Part shown: positions 35,567 through 46,379 of the stretch, piece by piece
Position numbering within the stretch: the first letter of the stretch is position 1
Layout: each line of letters starts with the position of its first letter
DNA from: Leptobrachium leishanense
Taxonomy: Eukaryota > Chordata > Amphibia > Anura > Megophryidae
NCBI GenBank assembly: GCA_009667805.1
Contig: CM019066.1
Location: 332,016,077-332,080,076, forward strand
DNA length: 64,000 nucleotides
Direction: 5' to 3'
Notes under the pieces: generated by a model
The model's database searches: none
Seen by the model: the letters and a program-made list of their open reading frames with translations, nothing else
What the model was told of the DNA's origin: nothing
Translations under genes and position numbers: made by a program

Positions 35567-38500
35567 TCAGCCGGCCAGCAGAGCATGTCCTGCCGCCGAG
35601 GTCAGGAACTGCTCCCAATAGAACCATCTACGGAGGTGGGATTGTGTCTTCCCTTCGGCAATCGCCAAGAGACTTTCATGTGACCTGTGCGATTCCATGT
35701 GTTCCATCCAGGTTTTCGTGGAGAAAGGTATAGGGGAGGTCCAGTTTAAAGCAATCACAGACCTTGCCACTAAGATCATGTACAACAGAAGCGAGGACCG
35801 TAGGCCGTCCGCAGCTAAAGGTATCTGAAGTAAGAGGAAGACCGCTGCCGTAAACGGCAAGTCAACATCAGTCACCGTGTGTATGGTGCCATGTATCTTC
35901 TTCCAAAAGTCTGATATCGCCGGGCACGTCCACCACATGTGTAGATAATCGCCTGGGGACACACCACACCTCCAGCAATCGGGGGCGTGTCGCAGTCCTG
36001 CCCTAAACTGCAGGGAGGGCGTACAATACCAAAACGATATCAGTTTGTATGCTTGTTCTTGTAATTTCGACTGACGTGTACCCCTATGTGTCAAGGTGTA
36101 TGTTTTGGTCCAGTCCTCTTCTCCCAGAACAGCCCCCAGGGCTCTGTCCCATCGGACCTCATGGGATGGGGGTTCCGCAGAGTCCGACCCTCTCAAGACT
36201 GCGGAAAGAACCGACAGGCCGTGTGAGAGAGGTGTGTTTGACAAACAGAGATTTTCAAACTGGGTGGGTTCTCGTAGTAGTCTGTGTCTACCTGGCAACG
36301 ACCGGAGATAATGTGTTAACTGTCGATAATTAAAGAGCTCCAGTATCGTTGGCGGCGTAGGTCGAGGAGAGATAACCCAGGGTGGATGCAAGACGGAGTC
36401 ACGAGTCAGATGGATCACTCGGACTCTACGAGGGTCCCCTAAGCTGCCTCGCAATGACATTCGTAGATTTGCGGGGAATGCTGGGTTGTGCATCAAGGGG
36501 AGTAGTGGAGAGGGAAACGTGGAAAGTCGATGAGACCGAGCCGTCCGGTCCCAGACCCGTAGTGTGGCAGCAAGGAGTGGGTGCGACGTCACATCACCCG
36601 GTCTGTCCGACCTGGAAATCCACGGCAGCGCCCATAAGGGCACCGTCACTGCATCCCCCTCCAGGTCAAGCCACAAAGCCCCCCTGCCTCCAGTAGACCA
36701 CTCCACCACTCGTATCAAGTGTGAAGCCAGGAAGTAACGGCACACATCCGGATAAGCAACTCCGCCTGCCTGTTTCGGGAGCATCATTGTGTGGAGTCTA
36801 ACCCTTGGGCGCGTCTGTGACCAGACAAATCTGGATAGAGTCCGCCGAATCGAGGCTAGGAAGTCCGGGGGCAAAAGCACCGGAACCGTGCTAAAAAGGT
36901 ATAGGAGCCGAGGTAGGATGTTCATCTTAAGGACTCCGACACGTCCAAACCAGGAGATCTTCAGGGAACTCCACTCTTTCAAATCTGTTTGTAAGGCGTC
37001 CCACAGCGGCGGAAAGTTAATGTCGTACAGTTTGGTTAGGTCCGGTGGCAACCAAATGCCCAGAAATCGCATCTTCCCCTCACACCAGTTAAAGGGCAGG
37101 GTACAGCGCAGTTCACGCACCAGAGCCCCGGAGAGATTGATGTTGAGAATCTCCGACTTGGACATATTGATGCGGAGGTTTGAATATGCACTGTACATGT
37201 CAAACTCTGCGATAATCTCCGGTAGTGAGACTCGGGGGTTCGTCACCATGAACAGCATATCATCCGCATATGCTGATAGCTTGTGTTCCCGTGTTCGGCC
37301 TCTCAGGCCTGATATGTTCGGGTTAAGTCTTACGGACTCCAGGAAGGGTTCAAGTGTAAGCGCAAATAAGAGAGGCGAGAGTGGGCACCCCTGGCGAGTC
37401 CCATTCCGAATCTCAAATGGGTTTGATAATGCCCCATTCACTCGAACCATTGCCGTTGGTCTAGAGTAGAGCGCGGCGAGCCACGTCAAGTAAGAGCCCG
37501 ACACTCCCATAGCATTCAATGTCTCGAAAAGGAAAGGCCACGCTACCCTGTCGAACGCCTTTTCAGCATCAGTAGACAGGAGTAGCATCGGAGTTCCAGT
37601 ATGACTAGCGGTATGTATGGCGTTCAAAGCGCGGAGTGTGCCGTCTCTCGCCTCCCTGCCAGGGACGAAACCCACCTGGTCCTTCCTCACCAAGTGTGGC
37701 ACGTAGGGTTGCAGTCTCATCGCAAGAACAGAGGAAAAGAGCTTGAGATCGCAGTTTAGAAGCGAAATGGGGCGGTAGCTCGTGCATAAGGAGGTGTCTT
37801 TACCTTCCTTAGGTATGATTGCAATAGCTGCCTGTAGGGCCTGCGTGTGAATCGGTGTGCCATCTTTTATCGCATTCAAAGAACGGGCTAAACGAGGGAG
37901 CAATATCTCCCGATATTTTTTATAATATTCTGTTGGGAACCCGTCCGGGCCCGGTGATTTCCCGTTCTTCTGTTTCTTCAGGACCGAAGCCAGCTCCGCA
38001 GTTGTTATAGGGTCGTTCAAAGAGGCACTCTCAACGCCAGTCAATCTGCGGTGTATTCGGGGTGTTAAATACTCTGTAATAGAGTGTCGTAAGGCGGGAG
38101 TGTCCACCGGCGCCGAGGAATACAACCCCAAATAGTAGTCCCTAAAAGACGCGACAATGTCGTCTGGCAAAGAGGCAACCTGACCCGATGTGGAGCGTAT
38201 GCACGGGATATATGTCTGCGCCCTTTTCTTGCGCAGCATCCTAGCCAGCAACCGACCCGGCTTATTTTCATTGTAGGCGAAAAAACATTTCGTCTTCAAG
38301 ATGGTATGATGAAGTTGTAAATTGGAGAGCTCCGCCAATCGGGCCCGTTTCAGCAATAACTGGCCATAAACGGTGATGTCGTGAGATCTCATATGCGAGA
38401 GTTCCAGGGAGCGGATATCCAAGAGCAGTTGGTTCGTTTCCAGGAGGCGTTCTTTCTTTTTTTTAGAGGCTATCCCAATTAGTTGCCCCCGAATCGTTGC

Positions 38501-39409
38501 TTTATGGGCTTCCCATAATGTGACCGGCGTGGTCTCATTCTTGTCATTCTCGTCAAAATAGTATTCCAGTGCTTCCGCAATAGTCGTAACTACCATGGGG
38601 TCCGTGAACAACGAGGTGTTCAGTCTCCATTGGAAGTGTTTAGGTCGGCTGTGTGAGGACATCATGGATAATGAGAGCAGTGCATGGTCTGACCATGTGC
38701 GGCTGTGGATCTTAGCCTCTGTGACCGATGATAGTTCGAAGTGAGAGACAAAGAGGTAGTCTATGCGTGTGTAAGAAGAGTGCACCGAAGAGAAATAAGT
38801 GAAGTCCCGGTCTAAGGGGTGGAGAACCCTCCACACATCAATCAGTTGTAAATCGTGTAAGCGTCGGCGCATGGAGCGCAAAATGTGGTGAGGCGTAGAC
38901 GATTTCCGCAGGGAGGTGTCCTCCTGTGGCGAAAGTGCAACATTTAGATCTCCTCCCAAGATTAGTACTCCTTCAGTGAATGTCTGTAACATGCGCGACA
39001 CTTTGGCAAAGTAGACGTGCTGTTTGGCGTTTGGCATGTACACATTGACAAACGTGTAAGTCTTACCCGCTATTGTCCCCTTCAGAAAGAGGCCTCTGCC
39101 ATCTCCCAGCAGTAGTTGATCCTGGAGTACAAAAGGAACATGTTTGGAGAAGAGAATTGCGACTCCTTTGACTTTACCCTCTGGAGTCGAATCATAATAG
39201 CCGGTCGGGTAATGGGAATCGTGCAGTGTAGGGTGAGAACCTCTTTTAAAGTGCGTCTCCTGGATCATAGCTATCGAGATCCGTTGCGTCCAGAGGTCGC
39301 GTAGCAGTTTTCTTCGCTTCTCCGGGGCGTTCAGGCCCCTGACATTATACGAGGCTATGTCCAATGAGGCCCGTGAGTATGCCGAAGCACGCTTCCCCGC
39401 CCCCGCCAT
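35567..39409 (-). CDS. L1 ORF2: endonuclease and reverse transcriptase
   Basis: Multifunctional LINE protein that nicks genomic DNA and copies its own RNA at the nick (target-primed reverse transcription). I chose the ATG at 39409 (MAGAGKRAS), giving 1280 residues. The frame is open for 70 codons further upstream, but that stretch is low-complexity and lies before the endonuclease. The N-terminal apurinic-type endonuclease carries N22 (SYNVRG), E51 (QETH), Y124, D154/N156 (GGDLNV), D217 and SDH at 240-242. The reverse transcriptase (about 475-760) has STDAEKAFD at 612-620, RQGCPLSP at 672-679 and YADD at 714-717. A C-terminal CX2CX8HX4C knuckle lies at 1145-1162. No stop, frameshift or missing catalytic residue is visible. 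Length and domain order fit the L1 clade. Confidence 0.95.
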   Translation of the reverse strand: MAGAGKRASAYSRASLDIASYNVRGLNAPEKRRKLLRDLWTQRISIAMIQETHFKRGSHPTLHDSHYPTGYYDSTPEGKVKGVAILFSKHVPFVLQDQLLLGDGRGLFLKGTIAGKTYTFVNVYMPNAKQHVYFAKVSRMLQTFTEGVLILGGDLNVALSPQEDTSLRKSSTPHHILRSMRRRLHDLQLIDVWRVLHPLDRDFTYFSSVHSSYTRIDYLFVSHFELSSVTEAKIHSRTWSDHALLSLSMMSSHSRPKHFQWRLNTSLFTDPMVVTTIAEALEYYFDENDKNETTPVTLWEAHKATIRGQLIGIASKKKKERLLETNQLLLDIRSLELSHMRSHDITVYGQLLLKRARLAELSNLQLHHTILKTKCFFAYNENKPGRLLARMLRKKRAQTYIPCIRSTSGQVASLPDDIVASFRDYYLGLYSSAPVDTPALRHSITEYLTPRIHRRLTGVESASLNDPITTAELASVLKKQKNGKSPGPDGFPTEYYKKYREILLPRLARSLNAIKDGTPIHTQALQAAIAIIPKEGKDTSLCTSYRPISLLNCDLKLFSSVLAMRLQPYVPHLVRKDQVGFVPGREARDGTLRALNAIHTASHTGTPMLLLSTDAEKAFDRVAWPFLFETLNAMGVSGSYLTWLAALYSRPTAMVRVNGALSNPFEIRNGTRQGCPLSPLLFALTLEPFLESVRLNPNISGLRGRTREHKLSAYADDMLFMVTNPRVSLPEIIAEFDMYSAYSNLRINMSKSEILNINLSGALVRELRCTLPFNWCEGKMRFLGIWLPPDLTKLYDINFPPLWDALQTDLKEWSSLKISWFGRVGVLKMNILPRLLYLFSTVPVLLPPDFLASIRRTLSRFVWSQTRPRVRLHTMMLPKQAGGVAYPDVCRYFLASHLIRVVEWSTGGRGALWLDLEGDAVTVPLWALPWISRSDRPGDVTSHPLLAATLRVWDRTARSHRLSTFPSPLLPLMHNPAFPANLRMSLRGSLGDPRRVRVIHLTRDSVLHPPWVISPRPTPPTILELFNYRQLTHYLRSLPGRHRLLREPTQFENLCLSNTPLSHGLSVLSAVLRGSDSAEPPSHEVRWDRALGAVLGEEDWTKTYTLTHRGTRQSKLQEQAYKLISFWYCTPSLQFRAGLRHAPDCWRCGVSPGDYLHMWWTCPAISDFWKKIHGTIHTVTDVDLPFTAAVFLLLQIPLAADGLRSSLLLYMILVARSVIALNWTSPIPFSTKTWMEHMESHRSHESLLAIAEGKTQSHLRRWFYWEQFLTSAAGHALLAG

Positions 39410-41113
39410 ACTTCCAACGAGTAGGTAATGGACCGCCTGAAGCCCAGCAGAGCGTGATGAACAAGAGTGGTGAGTGAAGACTGTAGACAGTGGCGAGAGA
39501 AGGACAGTAACTAGATATAAGATGAAGGGGAGGCAGTCAGGAAGGTAGGTGGGAGGGAGAAAGGCAGGTAGTAAGGGCAGAGAGATAATGGGAGATGCAG
39601 AGAAAGAGAGGAAAAACAAGGAGAGAAGGAAAGAGAAAATAGCGAGTATGTTGTAAAGAGAAGGGTGTGGGGAGGGAAAAAAAAAAAGGGGGGGAGGGGG
39701 GGGTCAGTGGGCCACTATATGGAAGAGCCCGCTCACAGACAAGTCCAGAGAGGAGCAAAACGTTAATTTGGTCCGGCCACAAAGGACAGAATCAGAAAAA
39801 TAATAAAAGAAAAAAGGAACAAGGGTTACCAACGTCAACCTTGAGAGAGGTACCCACTGTCCCCACGTAGGGGATTGGGGAAGTGACTCCCAAGGGGAAT
39901 GTAGTGACGTTAAGGAGGACGACCCGTGGGGGTAAGAAAAAGGGTCTACGGCGCGTAGACCAGTTATGCAGCGAATGTAATACGTTCAAATACAGTAAAG
40001 TAAAATACGAGTATGTGCTAAACAGAGAACCCGGTAGTCCCCTCCGGACAACTAGGTATGAAAAGAAGGCAGAGAGAAGAAAAACGTTAAACTGTATGGA
40101 GCCAGAACATCAGTGGGGAGCGCAAAGGGACATTTAGCTCTAAATACAAAATGCAAGTAGGACAGCAATAGCGCGGTAGGAGACATATAGAAGCCATCAA
40201 CCACAGAACCCTCCATGGGCCCACCCTCCCGACCCGCACCACCATTCTAAGTCATGTTTAATATCGTGCCCATGTAGATCTCCCCCCATTGAACCCTCCC
40301 CCACCCCGCCCTCCATTGTAAAAATCCCTCACGGGCCATGCGGATGGAAGGTCACCACCTCAACCACCCCCAATAAGCAGGCGCGGGCGTTAAGGCGTTC
40401 GCCGCAGTAAGCGCATGTTGTGCGGCATTCCCCCGCTCGGGGAGCTCCAGAAGACGAGGGGGGGCAAGTAAGGGCACCAGAAGGGGGGGCACGGACAGAG
40501 ACATCGCGCCAGGTGACCGAGCAAAGTCTCCTTATCTAGCCACATAATAAACACGCATCACTTTAGATGAAGCACTATAACAATCTTGCAAGGGTGAAGG
40601 AAAGGGCCCACGTGTCGTGAAGCAGGAGCACTAATCCCCGAATCCGTCCCAGCGATCGGAGCAACATATGAGCGTCTATCATGTCCCGATGCGGGGAAAT
40701 CAGGATCCTGAAGTTAGCATAAGTCCTGTTGGGTCAATAAGCAACAGCTAGCATCTCCCAAATCCCACCCTCCACACCCGTTAAGCTAACCACAACGTGC
40801 CATGGGTCCCCGTCAGGGTGTCAGCAAGTCATAGAGTGTCCCGGGCAGGGATCTGAGAAGTATGTTTATTTCACCGAGTGCCCCTACTCGGGGTGCTGGG
40901 AGCAGTGTCAAGTCTTTCCCCACAGGTGAGAGCTTGAGTCCTCTGCAGCTCCAGTACGTCGGAGTCCATACAGAAGTGTCACCTCCCGCTTCTCAGAGAA
41001 TCGATCAATAGGGGGACAAGACAACGTGGAAGTGCATGTTCAGCGTGTCCTCTCGCAGTTCGCATATGTCCCCAGATATTCCGGCATATCCATATCGCCC
41101 ATCCAGCGAACAA
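39410..41113 (-). other. L1 inter-ORF region, ~1.7 kb without a conserved frame
   Basis: Separates the ORF1 stop (41114) from the ORF2 start (39409). On the sense strand it holds a polypyrimidine block near 39710-39670 and the low-complexity in-frame extension upstream of ORF2. No third protein is evident: the open frames here are at most about 85 codons and low-complexity. It may serve translation initiation of ORF2 (speculative). Confidence 0.7.
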
Positions 41114-42157
41114 TCACTCCCCAATTTGCTCAGGTGACGGGGAGCGAGCTCTGGCCGCCTGCAGAGGGCGAGGGCGTCTCGGCTGCCTCTGGGGCCTAGC
41201 CTCGGCCGCCACCCTCCGATCCACGTAGCCACTCTCCTCCCAATTCATCACCGGTGTAGGAGGCAAGTCCAGGCGAGTGAGAAAGTCCGGTACGTCTGGA
41301 GGTCGGTGTATTGTGGCCGTGGTCCCGCCAGAGCGAGCGTGTAGGGCGAATGGAAAACCCCACCTATACACAATCTGTCGTTGTCGTAGTTGTAAGGTGA
41401 TAGGGCGTAGGGCCTTCCGTGCAGCTAAGGTAAAGGGCGTAAGGTCCTGAAAGAATTCAAGCTGGTGACCGTCTAAGAGCCATTGTCTCTGCGTTCTGGC
41501 TACGGACATGACCCGCTCTTTCAGCGCTCCGCTGGAGATCCTGCATACGACATCACGTGGGGGAGCCCCTTCTGGTGGCACGGGACGCAGCACTCGGTGT
41601 GCCCGATCCACTGGGACCGATGTGACCGCTGGGTCTTGTACGAGTGCTACAAACAGGGTCTCCACATAAGCAGCAATGTCATCTGGGTTTACACTTTCAG
41701 GGAGCCCCCTAATTCGTACATTTTGTCTCCGGCCCCTATTGTCCAGATCATCCAGTCTCCTCTTCATGTCGGACAACTCAGCTAGCAGTGAAGGGGGAGC
41801 CTCAGGTGGCAAGTTAGCACGGTCTTCTAGGCATCCAACCCTATCTGTCAGTCCCGCCACCTCCACACGTACCTCCCTGAGCTCATGGTGCATACCAGCT
41901 CTGAAGTCGTCCATCATAGCCGAGAGATCGGTCTTTGTTGGTAAGGCAGCCACTAGTTTTTCCAGTCTGCTGATAGCCAGAAAGGGATCTGATTGCTGTT
42001 CCGGACCTCCGCGTGGCGCCGCCATCTTGTCTGGTCTCGGTGAGGTGGGGTCCGCGGGCGCCGGGGGACTGAGAAATCCGTCCAAGGGGCCCGGGACGGG
42101 GCGAGAGGGTTTGCGGGGTGTCTGTGTGCCTCCCTGCGTCTTTTTTCCTCGTACCAT
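41114..42157 (-). CDS. L1 ORF1: RNA-binding coiled-coil chaperone (Transposase_22 type)
   Basis: 347 residues, MVRGKKTQGG to EQIGE. The basic, proline-rich N-terminus (1-55) precedes a coiled coil (about 60-145: RLEKLVAAL, ELREVRVEVAGLTDRVGCLEDR, LLAELSDMKRRLDDLDN). Then come an RRM beginning RRQNVRIRGLPE (about 143-225, with DRAHRVL near 184-190) and a C-terminal domain (about 226-290: FFQDLTPFTLAARKAL, IVYRWGFPFALHARSGG). This is the standard L1 ORF1p order. The protein trimerises, coats the element's RNA and accompanies it as a nucleic-acid chaperone (family knowledge). M45 is an alternative start, but the first ATG keeps the basic tail. No damage seen. Confidence 0.93.
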   Translation of the reverse strand: MVRGKKTQGGTQTPRKPSRPVPGPLDGFLSPPAPADPTSPRPDKMAAPRGGPEQQSDPFLAISRLEKLVAALPTKTDLSAMMDDFRAGMHHELREVRVEVAGLTDRVGCLEDRANLPPEAPPSLLAELSDMKRRLDDLDNRGRRQNVRIRGLPESVNPDDIAAYVETLFVALVQDPAVTSVPVDRAHRVLRPVPPEGAPPRDVVCRISSGALKERVMSVARTQRQWLLDGHQLEFFQDLTPFTLAARKALRPITLQLRQRQIVYRWGFPFALHARSGGTTATIHRPPDVPDFLTRLDLPPTPVMNWEESGYVDRRVAAEARPQRQPRRPRPLQAARARSPSPEQIGE

Positions 42158-42252
42158 CGCCGGTCAGCTTGTGCGGTGCTTGTTATTGCCGGAGGGGACC
42201 TTGGAGCTACTCGCTTACACTGCCATCTTGGTCCGCGTCCAGACCACGCCCC
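42158..42252 (-). promoter_or_regulatory. L1 5' leader with a YY1-like site
   Basis: A 95-bp leader. The sense strand carries CCAAGATGGC about 22 bases from the 5' end (complement at 42223-42232), matching the YY1 core near the start of mammalian L1 elements. A second ACAAGATGGCGGC lies within ORF1 at about 42022-42033. The first bases GGGCGTGG are also a GC-box-like motif. Confidence 0.6.
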
Positions 42253-42263
42253 CAGTCACTTTT
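42253..42263. repeat. Target-site duplication of the L1 (CAGTCACTTTT), 5'-end copy
   Basis: Exact match to 34850-34860, immediately outside the L1 5' terminus. Confidence 0.85.
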
Positions 42264-42470
42264 GTTTATCTGGAGGAATTTCACACTTTTTAGTTTTTAC
42301 ATAATTTTTGATCAGAAATCTTGTTTGAACATGTTTGGAGTTTCTGCATTTTTAACACACGAAAGTGCATTCATGAAATACATTTTCTAAGCTTTTTGTA
42401 TTCTTCTGCAGGAAAAGTGAATAAATGCATTAAAATGCATCCCTCAGGGAAGTAACACCCTTTTTACTTA

Positions 42471-43354
42471 CAGGGTTATTCAAAGAGATCCGAATTGCTT
42501 GAGAAAGGTAACCGAACGCTGAAAATCAGCGTTCGGTTACCTTTCTTGGCCATTCGGCTATCCAGAGAGCAGGCAATTCGCCAAATCCTGGCGTATTGCC
42601 TGCACATACGGTGCCTGTTCGGTGCCTGTTCGAGGGCAGTGAAAACCCCATGAAAAGCACTGCTTCGGCTATTCAGAGAACACAAACCAGCAGTGAAAGG
42701 TTCCCCTAATGCCCTGCCATTCGGTGGTTTAATTCGGCAAGTTTATTCAGGAGAATCCCATAGGCTTCAATGTTAAAATTTTTCCCGTTTTAATTAAATA
42801 TCTAATAAACCGTTCATTATAAAATTCTGCAGTAAAGAGTCTCTTTATTTATAGATTTTTTAGGATATTTTAAGCATTTTTCTGGATTTTTTTTTAACTT
42901 TACTTCTTTTTTCTGTAACAGCCCTTTTTATTATCATTCCCTGGACCTCATATGTAAATTTCAGACATTTTCGCTCAGCAGTTTCTTTGCAAACAGTGTT
43001 TCACTTTTCAATCATTCATGCAAACTGTTTTGCTAATTTATTCACTTCACTCTGTCTGCGGTCTCGGCTTTTTCTGGCGGCTTCGCTGCGTGTGATCGGC
43101 TCCTGCTCGGGTTTTTCCGGCGTCTTCGACGGTTAATCCAGATGTTTTTGCGGGTTTTTGGCGTGCATTCGGTGGGTTTTGCGGTTAGTTTTCGTCGGGT
43201 TTGCGGTGGCTTTTCCCTGCAATTCGGGGACCCTGTGGTGCTTGCTGAATACACCGCAGGGTCACCGAAATGGGATCGGCAAAAGGAACCGAATTGAAGA
43301 GAACGAAAAGTCACCGAACGTGCAGTGACTTTTCAAATCTCTTTGAATTACCCT
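42471..43354. mobile_element. Family A element, copy e (reverse orientation relative to d)
   Basis: Left end CAGGGTTATTCAAAGAG preceded by TA (42469-42470), right end CTCTTTGAATTACCCT followed by TTATA. The module order is reversed relative to copy d (GGTAACCGAACGCTG first, CACCGCAGGGTCACC last). Confidence 0.8.
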
Positions 43355-43915
43355 TATAGTTTGGTTTGGCACTGTAGTAGTTATATGTACAAAGTGGGAA
43401 GGTGCTCCTTTCAATTTCCAATTATAGAATTTTTGCCCTATGTTTTACGGGTATGGATTTTGTTGGGGGGCACCGTCCAGACTGGCTACATGTTAGAACA
43501 AATGGAATGCTGCTAGCATCCCCGTGTGTCATCTGCACACACCCTGACCACTTTAGCTGTGTAGAATGCCCCCTGTCCCACTTCTCTCCAGCCCTATTTG
43601 CCTGATAGAGCTGTCTGAAGCAGAGGCGCTTCCTCCGCCCACACAACTGTCACTCGCCAGATGGGATTTTGAATATTTTGCCTGCTGTGGACCAACTTGG
43701 GGACCAATGAGGTCAGAACACTTTGCATGCTGACAGCATCATGTCTCCAAACACTTGCAGCAGCAAGCATTCTGGGAGACACCAGCCAAGGACTGGAGCT
43801 GTATGTGCACGTGAAGCACTTATCCAACATTATGCAGAGGCGTTACATAACATGCAGACGAATTTACACAACATATGCAATTTGCGTAGGTACGCATCAA
43901 AGTTACATACACTAT
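43355..43915. other. Unassigned spacer between two family A copies
   Basis: Mixed composition, no feature recognised. Confidence 0.4.
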
Positions 43916-44816
43916 CAGGGTTATTCAAAGAGAATCGAAAAGTCACCACACTTTCGGTGACTTTTCGTTCTCTTCATTTCGGTGCGATTTGGCAATATCA
44001 TTTCGGCGTCCCTGCGGTGTATTCAGCAAGCACCACAGGGCCGTCGTAATGCAGGGAAACCCCGCCTTAAACCCGATGAACACTCACCGCAAAACCCAGG
44101 CGAATGCACACCGAAAGCGGCATAAACATCTGAATTAACCCTGTCGAACACGCCGGAGAAACCTGAGCAGGAGCCGATCACAGTGCAGAGCAGCCGCTGG
44201 AAAAACCCGACACCGCAGGCGAATGGAGTGAAAAACCCCCCCAAAAAAACGCTTGAATGTTTGAAAAGTGAAACGCTGTTTGCAAACAAACTACTGAGCG
44301 AAAATGTCTGAAATTTACATATAAGATCCAATGAATGATAAAAAGTTACAGAAAAACTGATTTAAAAAATAAAATGGAAAAAATATTTTCGCAAACAAAT
44401 CCCGAAAAATGCCTAATAGACCCTAACAAATCTAAGAATTAAGAAACTTTTTACTGCAGAATATTATAATGAACGGTTTATTAGATATTGAATTAAAACG
44501 GGAATATTTTTAACATTGAAGCCTATGGGATTCGCCTGAATAAACCTGTCGAATGAAACCACTGAATGGCAGGGCATTTCGGCAACTTTTCACTGCTGGT
44601 TTGTGTTCTCTGAATAGCCAAAGCATTGCTTCTCTATGGGGATTTCACTGCCCTCGAACAGGCACCGAACAGGCACCATAAGTGCAGGCAATTCACCAAC
44701 ATTTGGCGAACTGCCTGCTCTCTGAATAGCCGAGAGGCCAGGAAAGGTAACCGAACGCTGAATTACAGCGTTCGGTTACCTTTCGCCAGCAATTCGGAGC
44801 TTTTCGAATAATCCTG
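43916..44816. mobile_element. Family A element, copy f
   Basis: Left end CAGGGTTATTCAAAGAG, right end CTTTTCGAATAATCCTG. Contains GAAACGCTGTTTGCAAAC, CTGCAGAATATTATAATG and GATATTGAATTAAAACGG. The flanking duplication is not clean. Confidence 0.75.
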
Positions 44817-45934
44817 TTGGTAAATGGCATAAGAAGCTCGAGGGACTTCCACATTTCGGGAAGCCCTGGGCAAAAGAGGAGGCACAGCCCAGCAATGAGG
44901 GAGAACAGGGGAGTAATTCATCTATTCTAAAATATAGCATAGATTTAAAAAAAATAATTGGACAGACGCTGTTAGCTGCACCTATCCAGTTATTTAAAAA
45001 GGGGGGACACATCCTTGTAGATTGTTCTGTTTAACTCTTATGCTGACCACAGAAACATAACATATGTTAAATATCTATCAGGTTATTAGGGACTTGTACG
45101 ACTGCACAGCAGAATTAAAGTGGAATAACCCCAACTTCCAGAAAGTGTCCTTTCTACATACCAGGCAGACAAGAGCGTGGTTTGAGGTTTATCAGCTCCT
45201 AAGTGTATTATGAAAAAAGCTGCTACCGGTGCATACTAAAGAAGGTTAAACAGAATAGGTCAGGTGGCGTCTGCACACAGCAATCTCTAAAGTGCTGTAA
45301 TAATCATAACAAATATGTTTAAGTTGCTAGTATAGAGAGCTCCGCGCATGATACAACAAAATAAGCTTAAAACCTTTGTATTAAAACTCTTCCAATCTAA
45401 TCTTATCCTGTGAACAAATGACAAACAAGGAGACTTCAACACAGATATGTAAAGGGTTATGGTAAACGTTACCGTTACTTGCAGTACTTTAATGCTTAAC
45501 AAGGTTGCTGCTGAAACCAGTTAATCCAAGATGCCAAACGCAGCGCACGCCACTTATATGTGGTTTTAAAGTTTTTTAAAACACTTTCCTTCGCAAAACA
45601 ATGTGGTTTTGTGGATATGATCATACACTGCATAATTGATATAGTGATGTCATGGCAGCCTATGCAATGAATGATCATCTCTTACAGTATGACTTGTTTG
45701 TAATTAACTTTAAAGCTATGTTAAAGTGCAGTGCATATGGTATGATATATATGATATATTGAATTGTTTACTAACTTTTTTTCTCTACATATTATTGTAT
45801 ATATACCGAATAGTATAATATAATATTGCGGGTCCAAAGGCAGCGATCATTATAACAGTACTGTATATCCATATGAGCAATACAGGAATGATACAACCGT
45901 AGTTACTCCACCTGTCATTGGTCTACACACACAC
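44817..45934. other. No recognisable feature
   Basis: AT-rich; short open frames only. Confidence 0.4.
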
Positions 45935-46363
45935 AGCCAACTCTCGCCTCCAAGACTTCTCAAGAGCTGCTCCAGTCCTGTGGAATGATTTGCCTCGCCC
46001 TATCAAACTCTCCCCTGATATTTGGGCCTTCAAGAAATCCCTCAAATCCCATCTCTTCAGATTAGTGTACCACATCACAGTTGCAACTCATCCCTCTGCT
46101 CACCTACTCACACTTGATTGAAGCCAATTCTATGGCCCCACCATTCCCGAAACAATGGCACTAATGATTCTGCTATCTAGTGCAATTCCTCTTGTCTTCC
46201 TCAACCCCAATCCCTCTAGACTGAAAGCTCCTATGAGCAGGGTCCTCTACACCTCTTGTTTCCATCCTATGTCTGTTTATATGTATTTCGTTCCCTTTGG
46301 TTATTGTAAAGCGCTGCGGAAACTGTTAGCGCTATATAAATGATGACAATAATAATAATAATA
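45935..46363 (+). mobile_element. LINE (L2-type) 3' end with ORF C-terminus
   Basis: Plus-strand frame at 45918-46121 reads SRAAPVLWNDLPRPIKL and AFKKSLKSHLFRL, the conserved tail of L2-type ORF2. A 3' UTR follows with AAGCTCCTATGAGCAGGG and GTAAAGCGCTGCGG...GCGCTATATAAATG, ending in an (AAT)n microsatellite at 46347-46363. It is 5'-truncated. Confidence 0.75.
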
Positions 46364-46379
46364 ACTGAGTACAGGTTTT

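Larger units (their letters stand above)
34861..42252 (-). mobile_element. Full-length L1-clade LINE retrotransposon with both ORFs intact
   Basis: About 7.4 kb on the minus strand. The 5' end (42252) begins GGGCGTGGTCTGGACGCGG, then a short leader, ORF1 (42157-41114), a long gap, ORF2 (39409-35567) and a ~0.7-kb 3' UTR ending AATAAA merged with a ~20-nt A-tail (T-run at 34857-34878). An 11-bp target duplication flanks it. It is GC-rich relative to its AT-rich surroundings. Intact frames, intact ends and an exact duplication indicate a recent insertion (inference). Confidence 0.95.

Noticed and set aside
39410..39619. 70-codon N-terminal extension of L1 ORF2
   Set aside because: It is low-complexity, hydrophobic and Ser/Pro/Leu-rich from a pyrimidine tract, and lies before the canonical endonuclease start. 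I used the ATG at 39409.
40200..42260. Host CpG-island promoter
   Set aside because: The GC-rich stretch is fully explained by the L1 ORF1 and leader.
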